DNA of 32,343 nt from Streptomyces sp. WAC 04229 (lineage in GTDB: Bacteria > Actinomycetota > Actinomycetes > Streptomycetales > Streptomycetaceae): the NCBI RefSeq assembly GCF_003947455.1, contig NZ_QHJH01000075.1:1-32343 (forward strand), read 5' to 3'. Of the stretch, positions 13,086 through 20,390 are shown one piece after another (within the stretch, counting starts at the first letter, position 1; every line of letters begins with the position of its first letter). Below the pieces are notes generated by a model. The model made no database searches. It had not been told where the DNA came from and saw only the letters and a list, made by a program, of their open reading frames with translations. The translations under genes and the position numbers were made by a program.

Positions 13086-15197
13086 TCAGGCGGGGCTGTT
13101 GTAGCGCTCGATCGCGTACATGCGGTCGAAGGACCAGCCGCTCTTGGCCTCCCAGCTGTGCAGCGGGGAGTTGAGGGTGCCGTCGGCCTTGGCGGTCCAG
13201 GTGATGGTCTTCACCACGCCGTCGGAGTAGCCGTAGAAGGTGGCGAGGTCGTCGCGGCCGTCGCCGTTGTAGTCACCGGTGACGATCTTCATGTTCTTGC
13301 GGTCGTAGTTTCCGGCCGCGGTGGTCCAGAGGTCGGTGCGGTTGCCGAACTTGCCGGTGGCGTCGGCGGTGAAGCCGATCACCGTGTCGTGTCCGTCGCC
13401 GTAGTCGTACCAGGCGGCGAGGTCGTCGCGGCCGTCACCGTTGAAGTCGCCGGAGTGGAGGCTCGCGGCGCCGAAGGTCCAGCCGGTGGTGCTCCAGCCG
13501 TGGACGGCCGTGTTGTCGAAGCCGCCGTCGGGCGTGGTGGGGAAGGTGATGATCCTGACCTCACCCGTGGAGTAGCCGTAGAGGGCGGCGAGGTCGTCGC
13601 GGCCGTCGCTGTTGAAGTCACCGGTGGCGAACTTCATGTTCGGAGCCGACCAGCCCTCGGTGCGGGAGAAGGAGGCGAAGGGGCTGTTGAAGCCGCCGTC
13701 GGTCTTGGAGAGGAAGGTGTGGAGCTTGTCGCTGCCGTCCGCGTAGTCGTACCAGACGGCGACGTCGTCGCGCCCGTCACCGTTGAAGTCACCGGAGTTG
13801 ACCGTCATGCGGTCGAAGGTCCAGCCGGAGGTGGTCTTCCACGAGTGCGTCGGCTCCGCGAAGGAGCCCCCGCCGAGGCCGAGCCAGGTGATCAGGCCGA
13901 CGTCGCCGTTGGAGTAGCCGTAGAAGGCGGCCACGTCGCCGCGGCCGTCGCCGTTGAAGTCGCCGGTGAAGCGCTTCATGTTCTGGGCCCAGTAGTTCCC
14001 GGCCACCGTGTTCCACGCGTGGTCGGGGCTGTTGAAGCCGCCGTCGGCCTTGGCGCGGAACGTGTGGAGCTCGTCGCTGCCGTCGCTGTAGTCGTACCAC
14101 TCGGCCATGTCGCTGCGGCCGTCGCCGTCGTAGTCGTGGCGGACCTCGGTGCCGGCGGCCCACAGGGAGGCGCCCTGGGCGTCGCGGATCACGAAGTTGC
14201 CGCGGTCCTGGAGGACGGCCTTGCCGCCGGGGGCGGTGGTCTTCGACTCCCACAGGACGGTGCTGCCGTCGGTGTCGAGGACGGCGAGGTTGCCGTTCGT
14301 GCCGAAGCGGGCGGTGGCGCCGGGGTGGCCCGCGGTGCCGCTGGACCACACGGCCTTGCCGGCGTTGGAGACGACGGCCAGGTTGCCGTCCGCCTGCATG
14401 GTCAGGCGCGCGGCGTTGGCGATGAGGCTGTCGCCCGAGCGCAGGACGGCCCCGGCGGCCAGGCTGTTGCCGCCGGCGACGTTGTCCAGTCGCGCGGAGA
14501 TGGCGTCGTTGCGGGTCTCGGCCGGGTCGGAGCCCCAGCAGCCGCCCTGCCAGGAATGGCTGGCGAGCGCGACGACCTCGAACTTGCCGTCCTTCTGCCG
14601 CAGCAGGGGGCCGCCCGCGTCGCCGGTGCAGATGGCGTCGTCGTCGGTCTTGCCGTCGAGGGCCACCGTGGTGTCGGTCACGGACTGGACCGTGAAGGCG
14701 GCCGTGTGCCGGGCGGCGGGCACCCACTCGTCCTTGGTCCGGCCGAAGCCGACGACCGTGAGCTCCTCGCCCGCGGTGGGGGCGGTGGTGGCGAGCGGGA
14801 TCGCCGTGCCGCCGGCGGGACGGTCGAGGCGGGCCAGGACCATGTCGCGGTCGGTGCGGGGGACGAGTTCGAGCACCTCGAAGGGCCTGTTGGTGCCCGG
14901 GGCGGGGCCCAGGACGGCGGTCGTCTTCCACTTGGGCTTGCCCGCCGCGACCGGACCGCTGCCGAGGTCGTCGGCGAAGCAGCTCGCAGCGGTGGCCAGC
15001 CACTGGGCGGCGACCAGCACGCCGGTGCAGGCCCGCTGGTTCTCACCTATCTGCACACGCGCGACGGAGTTGTGGGCATTGGCCGTGTCGGCCGGGCCGG
15101 TGGCCGCCTGCGCCGTACCGGCGGTGAGACAACTGGCGGCCACCGCGGTGGCCATGAGCCCGGCGGCGAGGGCGGCGTGTGCACGGATTCTTGTCAC
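13086..15197 (-). CDS. secreted trypsin-like pseudoprotease with lectin domain and FG-GAP repeats
   Basis: This 703-residue exported protein has a signal peptide ending near residue 31 (TAQA). A chymotrypsin-fold domain spans about 40-240. The usual TAAHC is TAASC (Ser72 for His) and the usual GDSGGP is GDAGGP (Ala194 for Ser), while the Asp in RDMVLARL (D118) remains, so proteolysis is not expected. A bulb-type (B-lectin) domain follows at about 245-350, with three QADGN-like units. Six FG-GAP/VCBS calcium-loop repeats (GDFNGDGRDD type) start near 355, 413, 469, 526, 583 and 641, alternating between WYDY and YGY types. Such proteins bind glycans or wall polymers. The GTG start has only a distant AGAGGA. 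It lies 47 nt after the 170-aa secreted gene, probably in one operon. Confidence 0.85.
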   Translation of the reverse strand: MTRIRAHAALAAGLMATAVAASCLTAGTAQAATGPADTANAHNSVARVQIGENQRACTGVLVAAQWLATAASCFADDLGSGPVAAGKPKWKTTAVLGPAPGTNRPFEVLELVPRTDRDMVLARLDRPAGGTAIPLATTAPTAGEELTVVGFGRTKDEWVPAARHTAAFTVQSVTDTTVALDGKTDDDAICTGDAGGPLLRQKDGKFEVVALASHSWQGGCWGSDPAETRNDAISARLDNVAGGNSLAAGAVLRSGDSLIANAARLTMQADGNLAVVSNAGKAVWSSGTAGHPGATARFGTNGNLAVLDTDGSTVLWESKTTAPGGKAVLQDRGNFVIRDAQGASLWAAGTEVRHDYDGDGRSDMAEWYDYSDGSDELHTFRAKADGGFNSPDHAWNTVAGNYWAQNMKRFTGDFNGDGRGDVAAFYGYSNGDVGLITWLGLGGGSFAEPTHSWKTTSGWTFDRMTVNSGDFNGDGRDDVAVWYDYADGSDKLHTFLSKTDGGFNSPFASFSRTEGWSAPNMKFATGDFNSDGRDDLAALYGYSTGEVRIITFPTTPDGGFDNTAVHGWSTTGWTFGAASLHSGDFNGDGRDDLAAWYDYGDGHDTVIGFTADATGKFGNRTDLWTTAAGNYDRKNMKIVTGDYNGDGRDDLATFYGYSDGVVKTITWTAKADGTLNSPLHSWEAKSGWSFDRMYAIERYNSPA

Positions 15198-15244
15198 AGG
15201 TGGTACTCGGTCCTCTCTGAAGGCGAACGTGATGAACGGCGGGC

Positions 15245-15757
15245 TCAGCCGGTGACGCGGAGTTCCAGCAGAACTGTGGGAGCCCCCTCGACTCCTTCGC
15301 CGACGCCCTTGATGTCGTTCTTGGCCAGGTCGAGTTCTTGGGTCTTGCCCTCCGCGCTCAACGTGGCGTGGACGGCCGTCTCCTCGGTCTGCAGGGCGAA
15401 GACCTCCGGAACCTCGACACTGAGGAAGCCCGAGGTCGAGTTGGTCTGGAAGCAGTACTTGCCTTCGCTGCTCTTGCGGGTCCAGACCTGGATCTGTTCC
15501 GGAGACCCGTCGCAGTCCGCGAAGAAGATGTGTCCGTCCCCGCGGTGAAGGGAGATGCCCTTCTCCGCGAGGATGCGCTCGGCGTCGGGGTGCTGGAGGT
15601 CTTCGACCACGTGCGGCGGTTCCTCCGCGGCGACCGCCTCGGTGGCGAGCGGCGAACTGGCGGTGCCGGTGGCGGCGTAGCCGAGCGCGGACGCACCCGT
15701 GATGGTGCAGATGGCGACGAGCCCGGCAAGCAGTGACTTGCGGAGGCGGGTTTTCAC
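15245..15757 (-). CDS. small secreted protein of unknown function
   Basis: This encodes a 170-aa exported protein with a basic N-terminus (KTRLRKSLLAG), a hydrophobic core (LVAICTITGASALGYAA) and a probable cleavage near residue 30-45. The mature part contains two Cys (in FADCDG and KYCFQ) that could pair, and beta-rich segments (IQVWTRK, GFLSVEVPEVFALQ). It ends in a strand-like VLLELRVTG. I do not recognise a family. The start is the GTG at 15757, with GGAAGGGA 6 nt upstream, a clear choice over the longer open frame. It precedes the pseudoprotease gene by 47 nt and is divergent from the toxin gene, so the three exported proteins share one 256-bp control region. Confidence 0.75.
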   Translation of the reverse strand: MKTRLRKSLLAGLVAICTITGASALGYAATGTASSPLATEAVAAEEPPHVVEDLQHPDAERILAEKGISLHRGDGHIFFADCDGSPEQIQVWTRKSSEGKYCFQTNSTSGFLSVEVPEVFALQTEETAVHATLSAEGKTQELDLAKNDIKGVGEGVEGAPTVLLELRVTG

Positions 15758-16013
15758 CAGAGTTCCCTTCCAGGGCGTTGCGATACCTGATGTCCGGCGC
15801 GCCGCGGGCGGCGACAACGGCTGGTGCGAACCCGGGCAGCGGTATGTCCCCCGGTCCCCCGCCTGTGGACGAGCCCCCGCGTCACCCATCACACGGCGCA
15901 ACGACCACGGAACGTATCACGCGTTCACAACACACATACAAGCAGGTCACCTTCACTTCACAAGTAAGATCACTGCGCCGAAGTGCCGCCCCCGGCAGAG
16001 AAGTTGCCGGGCT
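15758..16013. promoter_or_regulatory. divergent control region of the exported-protein/toxin block
   Basis: These 256 bp separate two divergent genes and contain the most AT-rich run nearby (about 15905-15975). A TAAGAT hexamer at 15965-15970 could be the toxin gene -10, but I see no matching -35. No operator-like palindrome is clear. Confidence 0.35.
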
Positions 16014-19000
16014 ATGAGAGGTAGGACACCCTTGAGTCGAAGACTCGGCAGACGCACGGTTCCCTGGGTGCGCGTGTACGTGGACGGACACGGCGGCGAC
16101 TCGCGATGGCGGCTTGCCACTCTGCGTTCGCTGTGTCTCGCCCTCCTGCTCGCCCTCATGGTGAGCATGGTCGGTGCCCTCCCAGCGTCCGCGGCCGACG
16201 AGTTGCCGGGTGAAGACGAGGTGGTGGAGTACATACCCGCCACCGACCGCGGCCGGGTGCTCGAGCTGTGGCAGACCGGCGGGCCGGCGGTCAAGGCCGC
16301 GGCCGAGGCGGCGTTGCTCGGAACCGACGACGACGTAGAGAAGTTCCTCGCCGAGGAACGAGAGATCTCGCAGCTCAGCGATGACAGGGTTGCCACCGTC
16401 CAGATCCTGTCGCTGGGCGGGCGGGAAGTGCGGGCCGCCGCCAAGGCGGCACTCGCCGGCTCCCCCGAGGACCTACGGGCCTTCCTCGAGGGCGGCTGGC
16501 GGGCGCCACTGGAGAGCGATCAGCGGGTCCAGGTCGTGCAGATCATCTCTGCGGCCTCCGGACGAGGCGTCAAGGAAGCCGGCCAGAAGGCGCTCAACGG
16601 CACCGTCGAGGATGTACGCAAGTTCCTCAACGACGGGCAGTACGTCGCCGCCGACAACGATGCCCGCGTGCAGGTCGTCCAGATCATGAGCACCGGAGGC
16701 GATGCGACCCGCGAGGCGGCTCGAGTCGCTCTCAACGGGGACATCAACGACATCCGAGAGTTCCTGGAAGTCGGCCAGCACATCGCGCGTGCTCGCGACC
16801 AGGAGCAGGCGACGGTCGCACAGCTCGCCGAATGGGCCACGGAGGCCGGCCGGCAGGCCAAGGCCGAGACGGAGAAGGCCAAGGAGGCGTCGGCTCGCGC
16901 CGTCGAGGCGACGCAACTCGCCAAGGAGGCCGCGCAGAAGGCGGCCGAGGAGACCGAGGCGGCAAAGGCCGACTCGCAGAAGGCATCGAATGCCGCGGGC
17001 CGTGCCGCCGACGCCGCGAGAGGCGCGGCGCGTGCCGCGCAGCAGGCCATCGACGCCGCCAACGCTGCCACCACATCGGCACGCGTTGCCGCCAACGCTG
17101 CCGCACAGGCCGCGTCCGCCGCCGCGGCAGCGGCTCGGGCAGCCACCGACGCCCGCAACGCCGCCGCCGCCGCTGCCACCGACGCGGGCAAGGCATCCGC
17201 CGCTCGCGCGGCAGCCGAGGACGCGCGAGACGCCGCCAAGGGGGCGAAGAAGGCCGCGACCGCCGCCGACCACGCCGGTACTGCCGCGTACGAGGCGGCC
17301 AACGCCGCCAAGGCCGCGGCCTCCGCGGGGATCAACGCGGACGCGGCAGCCAGTGCGGCCTCGGAGGCCAGCGGCCAGGCCGGAGTGTCCGACGCCCAGG
17401 CCGCCCGTGCCAGGGCCGCCGCGGCAGAGGCGCACCGCCACGCGGCCGAGGCCACTGCCGCCGCGAACCGTGCGGAGACCCTGGCCGGCAAGGCGGCCAA
17501 GGCGGCGCACGAGGCGCGCGACGCCGCCAACTCCGCCGCGACGCACGCCGAGAACGCGGCCGACGCCGCCGATGAGGCAGCCGAACACGCTGGGGACGCG
17601 GCCACTGCCGCCGCGGAGTCCACGAAGCACGCCACGGCTGCCAAGACAGCCGCGGATGAGGCGACGACGGCGGTGACCAAGGCGAAGGCGACCTTCGCGC
17701 TCGCCCGCGAGATCGAGACGGAAGGGCTGACGACCCGGACGGCGGGAGCGATCGAGCAGGCTCGTTCGCTCAAGGCACTCGACGACGAGCGCAAGGCTGC
17801 CGAGACCGGACAGAAGGAGGCGGCCCAGGCGCTGGACGAGGAGGCGGACCGACTGGCCGCCGAGGTCACACAGCCTGATGCCGACGTCTCCGCCGCCGCG
17901 CCCAAGGCTCGCAAGATCGCCTTGAACACGGTGAAGACACGTGGTCCCTGGAGCGTCGCCGCGGCCGAGGTCGCCCTGGCCGGCTCCGACGTGGACGTGG
18001 TCGAGTACGTCCGCACCGGCCGGGACAAGGCGCTTGAACTGGACGACCGGGCACGCGTCAACCGTCTGGCCACCGAGTCCGAATCCGCGGACGTCCGAGC
18101 GGCGGCGGAGGTGGCGCTCGACGGGGGTGCCGCGACGATCGCCGACTTCCTCGCCACCGGCCAGCACCAGGCCGCGGCCAACGACTACCGGGTCACCGTC
18201 ACCCAGCTCATGAACGGTGCCGGACCTGGAGTGCGGGCGGCCGGACAGGCAGCCCTGGACGACGGCTCTCCGCAGAAACTGCGCGCCTTCATCACCACCG
18301 ACTACTACACACAGCGGACCCAGGACGAGCGCGTACGCGCCGTCCAGCTGAAGGAGTCGGGCACCGCGGAGGTCTCCGCCGCCGCCCGCATAGCCCTGGA
18401 GGGGCCGCCGCAGGTCCTGCACGCCTTCATTGAGACCGGGCAGTACAAGGCCGAGCGCCAGGACCTGTTGACGGCCACTCACGTGGCCAGGGTCCAGGGG
18501 CTCATCGCCGACGCCTCCGCCGTGGCCGCCACCGCCCAGCAGTACGCCGCCGAGGCAGGACGCGCGGCGGCTACCGCCAACGACGCCGCCGACCTGGCCC
18601 AGAAGTACGCACAGCAGGCCAAGGACTCCGCGAAGCAGGCCGCCGACTACGCCGAGCAGGCCGACGCGTCCGCGGACGAGGCGGAGAAGTCCGCCGCCGA
18701 CGCCGCGGAGTCGGCGAGGACCGCCCGCGCTGCCGAAGCGGACGCCCACCGCGCCGCACGCGATGCGGACAACTCCGCCGCGCACGCGCAGTCCTCCGCG
18801 GACGCCGCCGCCGGTTCGGCCGCGGTGGCGTGGAGCGCCGCGGGTGAGGCCCGCGCCTCCGCCGAGGCGGCGGGCAAGGACGCGGCCGCGGCCGCCAAGG
18901 CCATGAGCGAGGCGCTGTTCGCCGCGGCTACGAAGGAGTGGGCGGAGCAGGAACAATGGCGCAAGGAGCTGGAAGCCCAGGACCGGGCCGACCTGAAGGC

Positions 19001-19679
19001 ACTCAAGGAGCTCGAGGACGCCTTCGCTGACGCGGCGGCCGACGAAGAAACCGATTGGTGGGACCTGACCACCATCGGCCACGTCCTCCTCGACTCGGCG
19101 GGCCTGATCCCCGGTATCGGTGAGGGCTTCGACCTCATCAACTGCGGCTGGTACGGAGCCGAGGGCGACTCTCTCAACTCCAGCCTCTCCTGCGCCGCCG
19201 CCGTCCCCATCCTCGGATGGGGCGCCGTCGGAACGAAGTGGGGCAAGAGCGGCTACTCGGCGGTCGAGGCCTTCGCCAAGTCGATGCGGGCCAATGGGAA
19301 GACTCCGCACATCTGGGCCACCGGCAAGCCTTCGAAGGGGTACAGCAACGCCCAGAACGCGTTCATTCACTGGCAGAACCACAGGGCGGAGTTCCCGGAG
19401 CTGGGAAGTGCGAAGGAGTACGTAGAGATGGCCCACGGGTATCGCAACGCGGCGAAGCTGCCGCAGCCGCCGTCTGGGTACCGAGTCTGGGACCGCAACA
19501 ACGGGAACTACATCGTCTACGAAAAGAGCAGCAACACGCTGACGGCGTTTACCAAGGATGGCCTCCCCATGAGCATGAACCGTCCTGCGCCTCGTAGCGA
19601 CACCAACCCTCGCGGGTACAACCCGCAGGCCTATCCGACACTGGAGGACTACCTGAAGGCGCAAGGAACGGAGCGATAG
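16014..19679 (+). CDS. ALF-repeat polymorphic toxin with C-terminal RNase-like domain
   Basis: This encodes 1221 residues. A signal-like hydrophobic segment (about 38-55) ends at ASA-AD near 60. Four ALF repeats (VKAAAEAALLGTDDDVEKFL type) cover about 85-256, followed by an Ala-rich helical or coiled-coil stretch (275-565). Four more ALF repeats (645-812) and a second Ala-rich stretch (825-1000) follow. Near 1017-1075 is a hydrophobic Gly-rich linker (LLDSAGLIPGIGEGFDL) like pretoxin regions. The last 110 residues (FIHWQNHRAEF, then SAKEYVEMA, NYIVYEKSSNTLTAFTKDG and MSMNRP) resemble BECR-fold (barnase/EndoU/colicin-E5/D/RelE-like) RNase toxins. The next gene starts at the base after this stop. 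The ATG is weakly supported; TTG at 16032, after AGGTAGGA, is an alternative. The toxin role is inferred. Confidence 0.8.
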   Translation: MRGRTPLSRRLGRRTVPWVRVYVDGHGGDSRWRLATLRSLCLALLLALMVSMVGALPASAADELPGEDEVVEYIPATDRGRVLELWQTGGPAVKAAAEAALLGTDDDVEKFLAEEREISQLSDDRVATVQILSLGGREVRAAAKAALAGSPEDLRAFLEGGWRAPLESDQRVQVVQIISAASGRGVKEAGQKALNGTVEDVRKFLNDGQYVAADNDARVQVVQIMSTGGDATREAARVALNGDINDIREFLEVGQHIARARDQEQATVAQLAEWATEAGRQAKAETEKAKEASARAVEATQLAKEAAQKAAEETEAAKADSQKASNAAGRAADAARGAARAAQQAIDAANAATTSARVAANAAAQAASAAAAAARAATDARNAAAAAATDAGKASAARAAAEDARDAAKGAKKAATAADHAGTAAYEAANAAKAAASAGINADAAASAASEASGQAGVSDAQAARARAAAAEAHRHAAEATAAANRAETLAGKAAKAAHEARDAANSAATHAENAADAADEAAEHAGDAATAAAESTKHATAAKTAADEATTAVTKAKATFALAREIETEGLTTRTAGAIEQARSLKALDDERKAAETGQKEAAQALDEEADRLAAEVTQPDADVSAAAPKARKIALNTVKTRGPWSVAAAEVALAGSDVDVVEYVRTGRDKALELDDRARVNRLATESESADVRAAAEVALDGGAATIADFLATGQHQAAANDYRVTVTQLMNGAGPGVRAAGQAALDDGSPQKLRAFITTDYYTQRTQDERVRAVQLKESGTAEVSAAARIALEGPPQVLHAFIETGQYKAERQDLLTATHVARVQGLIADASAVAATAQQYAAEAGRAAATANDAADLAQKYAQQAKDSAKQAADYAEQADASADEAEKSAADAAESARTARAAEADAHRAARDADNSAAHAQSSADAAAGSAAVAWSAAGEARASAEAAGKDAAAAAKAMSEALFAAATKEWAEQEQWRKELEAQDRADLKALKELEDAFADAAADEETDWWDLTTIGHVLLDSAGLIPGIGEGFDLINCGWYGAEGDSLNSSLSCAAAVPILGWGAVGTKWGKSGYSAVEAFAKSMRANGKTPHIWATGKPSKGYSNAQNAFIHWQNHRAEFPELGSAKEYVEMAHGYRNAAKLPQPPSGYRVWDRNNGNYIVYEKSSNTLTAFTKDGLPMSMNRPAPRSDTNPRGYNPQAYPTLEDYLKAQGTER

Positions 19680-20306
19680 ATGTCGGAGGAGGGAGCGATC
19701 GCCGCCGAGGATTTCTGCCGCATGTGCGGATACGACGAGGACAGGTTCTGGGAAGCCGGTTGGCCGACCAGTGCTGTCTGCGACTGCTGCGGCAACGAGT
19801 CGGGTATCGGCGATATGGGAGCGACGCCTGGTTCCTGGAGCGGTGTGGAAGGGCTGCACGCCTTCCGAGGCTGGTGGCTCGGGACCGGCGCGCGGTGGGA
19901 GAGGCCTCGCCGGAAGCCGAGGGATTGGGACGTTCTCCGGCAGCTGGAAAACATCCCTCCGCCCTGGCGTACTCCTGCCCCGCCTCTTCCCGACCGTGCC
20001 CGTCGAATTGCCGAACGGGAGTCTCACAGCTCGCTCGGCACCGAGACCGTGTGCCGGATCTGCGGGTTGCCGGGGGAGGTCTTCTGGCGTGACGGGAGGC
20101 CCACGGAGTCCTTCTGCCCTTCCTGCGGGGCTGAGTCCGGGATCGACGATCTCGGAACGCCGGGGAACTGGGACGCACTGAGCGGCATCCGGGCCCGTCG
20201 CGGGTACTGGGCTGCCGTCGGTGCCCCCTGGGCGGTTCCGGCGGCCCGGCCGGCGGAGTGGAACGTGATGGAGCAACTGGCGGGCCTTCCTGACGCCTGG
20301 CGCTGA
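19680..20306 (+). CDS. putative immunity protein, two zinc-ribbon repeats
   Basis: This 208-residue cytosolic protein has no signal peptide. Two tandem copies of one domain fill it. Each copy has CxxCG, then about 18 residues, then CxxCG (C13, C16, C34, C37 and C125, C128, C146, C149, an exact offset of 112). Each then has ESGI-D, a GxW and a RGxW segment, and closes with a W-x-V-x-x-Q-L-x-x-x-P-x-x-W-R signature. The Cys pairs should bind zinc. The ATG directly follows the toxin stop (TAG then ATG), which implies translational coupling and is the usual place for an immunity gene. The family has no function known to me; the role is inferred from position. Confidence 0.8.
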   Translation: MSEEGAIAAEDFCRMCGYDEDRFWEAGWPTSAVCDCCGNESGIGDMGATPGSWSGVEGLHAFRGWWLGTGARWERPRRKPRDWDVLRQLENIPPPWRTPAPPLPDRARRIAERESHSSLGTETVCRICGLPGEVFWRDGRPTESFCPSCGAESGIDDLGTPGNWDALSGIRARRGYWAAVGAPWAVPAARPAEWNVMEQLAGLPDAWR

Positions 20307-20323
20307 GCGCCGTGACACCGGAG

Positions 20324-20355
20324 ACAGGGCCACCGGCTTCGGCCGGGGGCCCTGT
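20324..20355. terminator. terminator between toxin operon and FAD oxidoreductase
   Basis: ACAGGGCC pairs with GGCCCTGT, with inner CCGGC/GCCGG pairing around TTCG, between convergent genes. Confidence 0.7.
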
Positions 20356-20390
20356 TCCTGTTTCTCGTCGGTCCGCTGTGGCGGATTGGC

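Noticed and set aside
13158..15548. 796-aa open frame on the plus strand
   Set aside because: Antisense of the FG-GAP gene; its apparent repeats only mirror the real repeats.
17000..17700. Dense GCC-rich tandem pattern as a DNA repeat array
   Set aside because: It is explained by the Ala-rich coiled-coil coding sequence; no fixed-length DNA unit is evident.
16473..20333. 1286-aa open frame on the minus strand
   Set aside because: It is antisense to the Ala-rich toxin gene and immunity gene; GC-rich codons leave the opposite frame open. Its Gly/Arg/Val composition has no domain.
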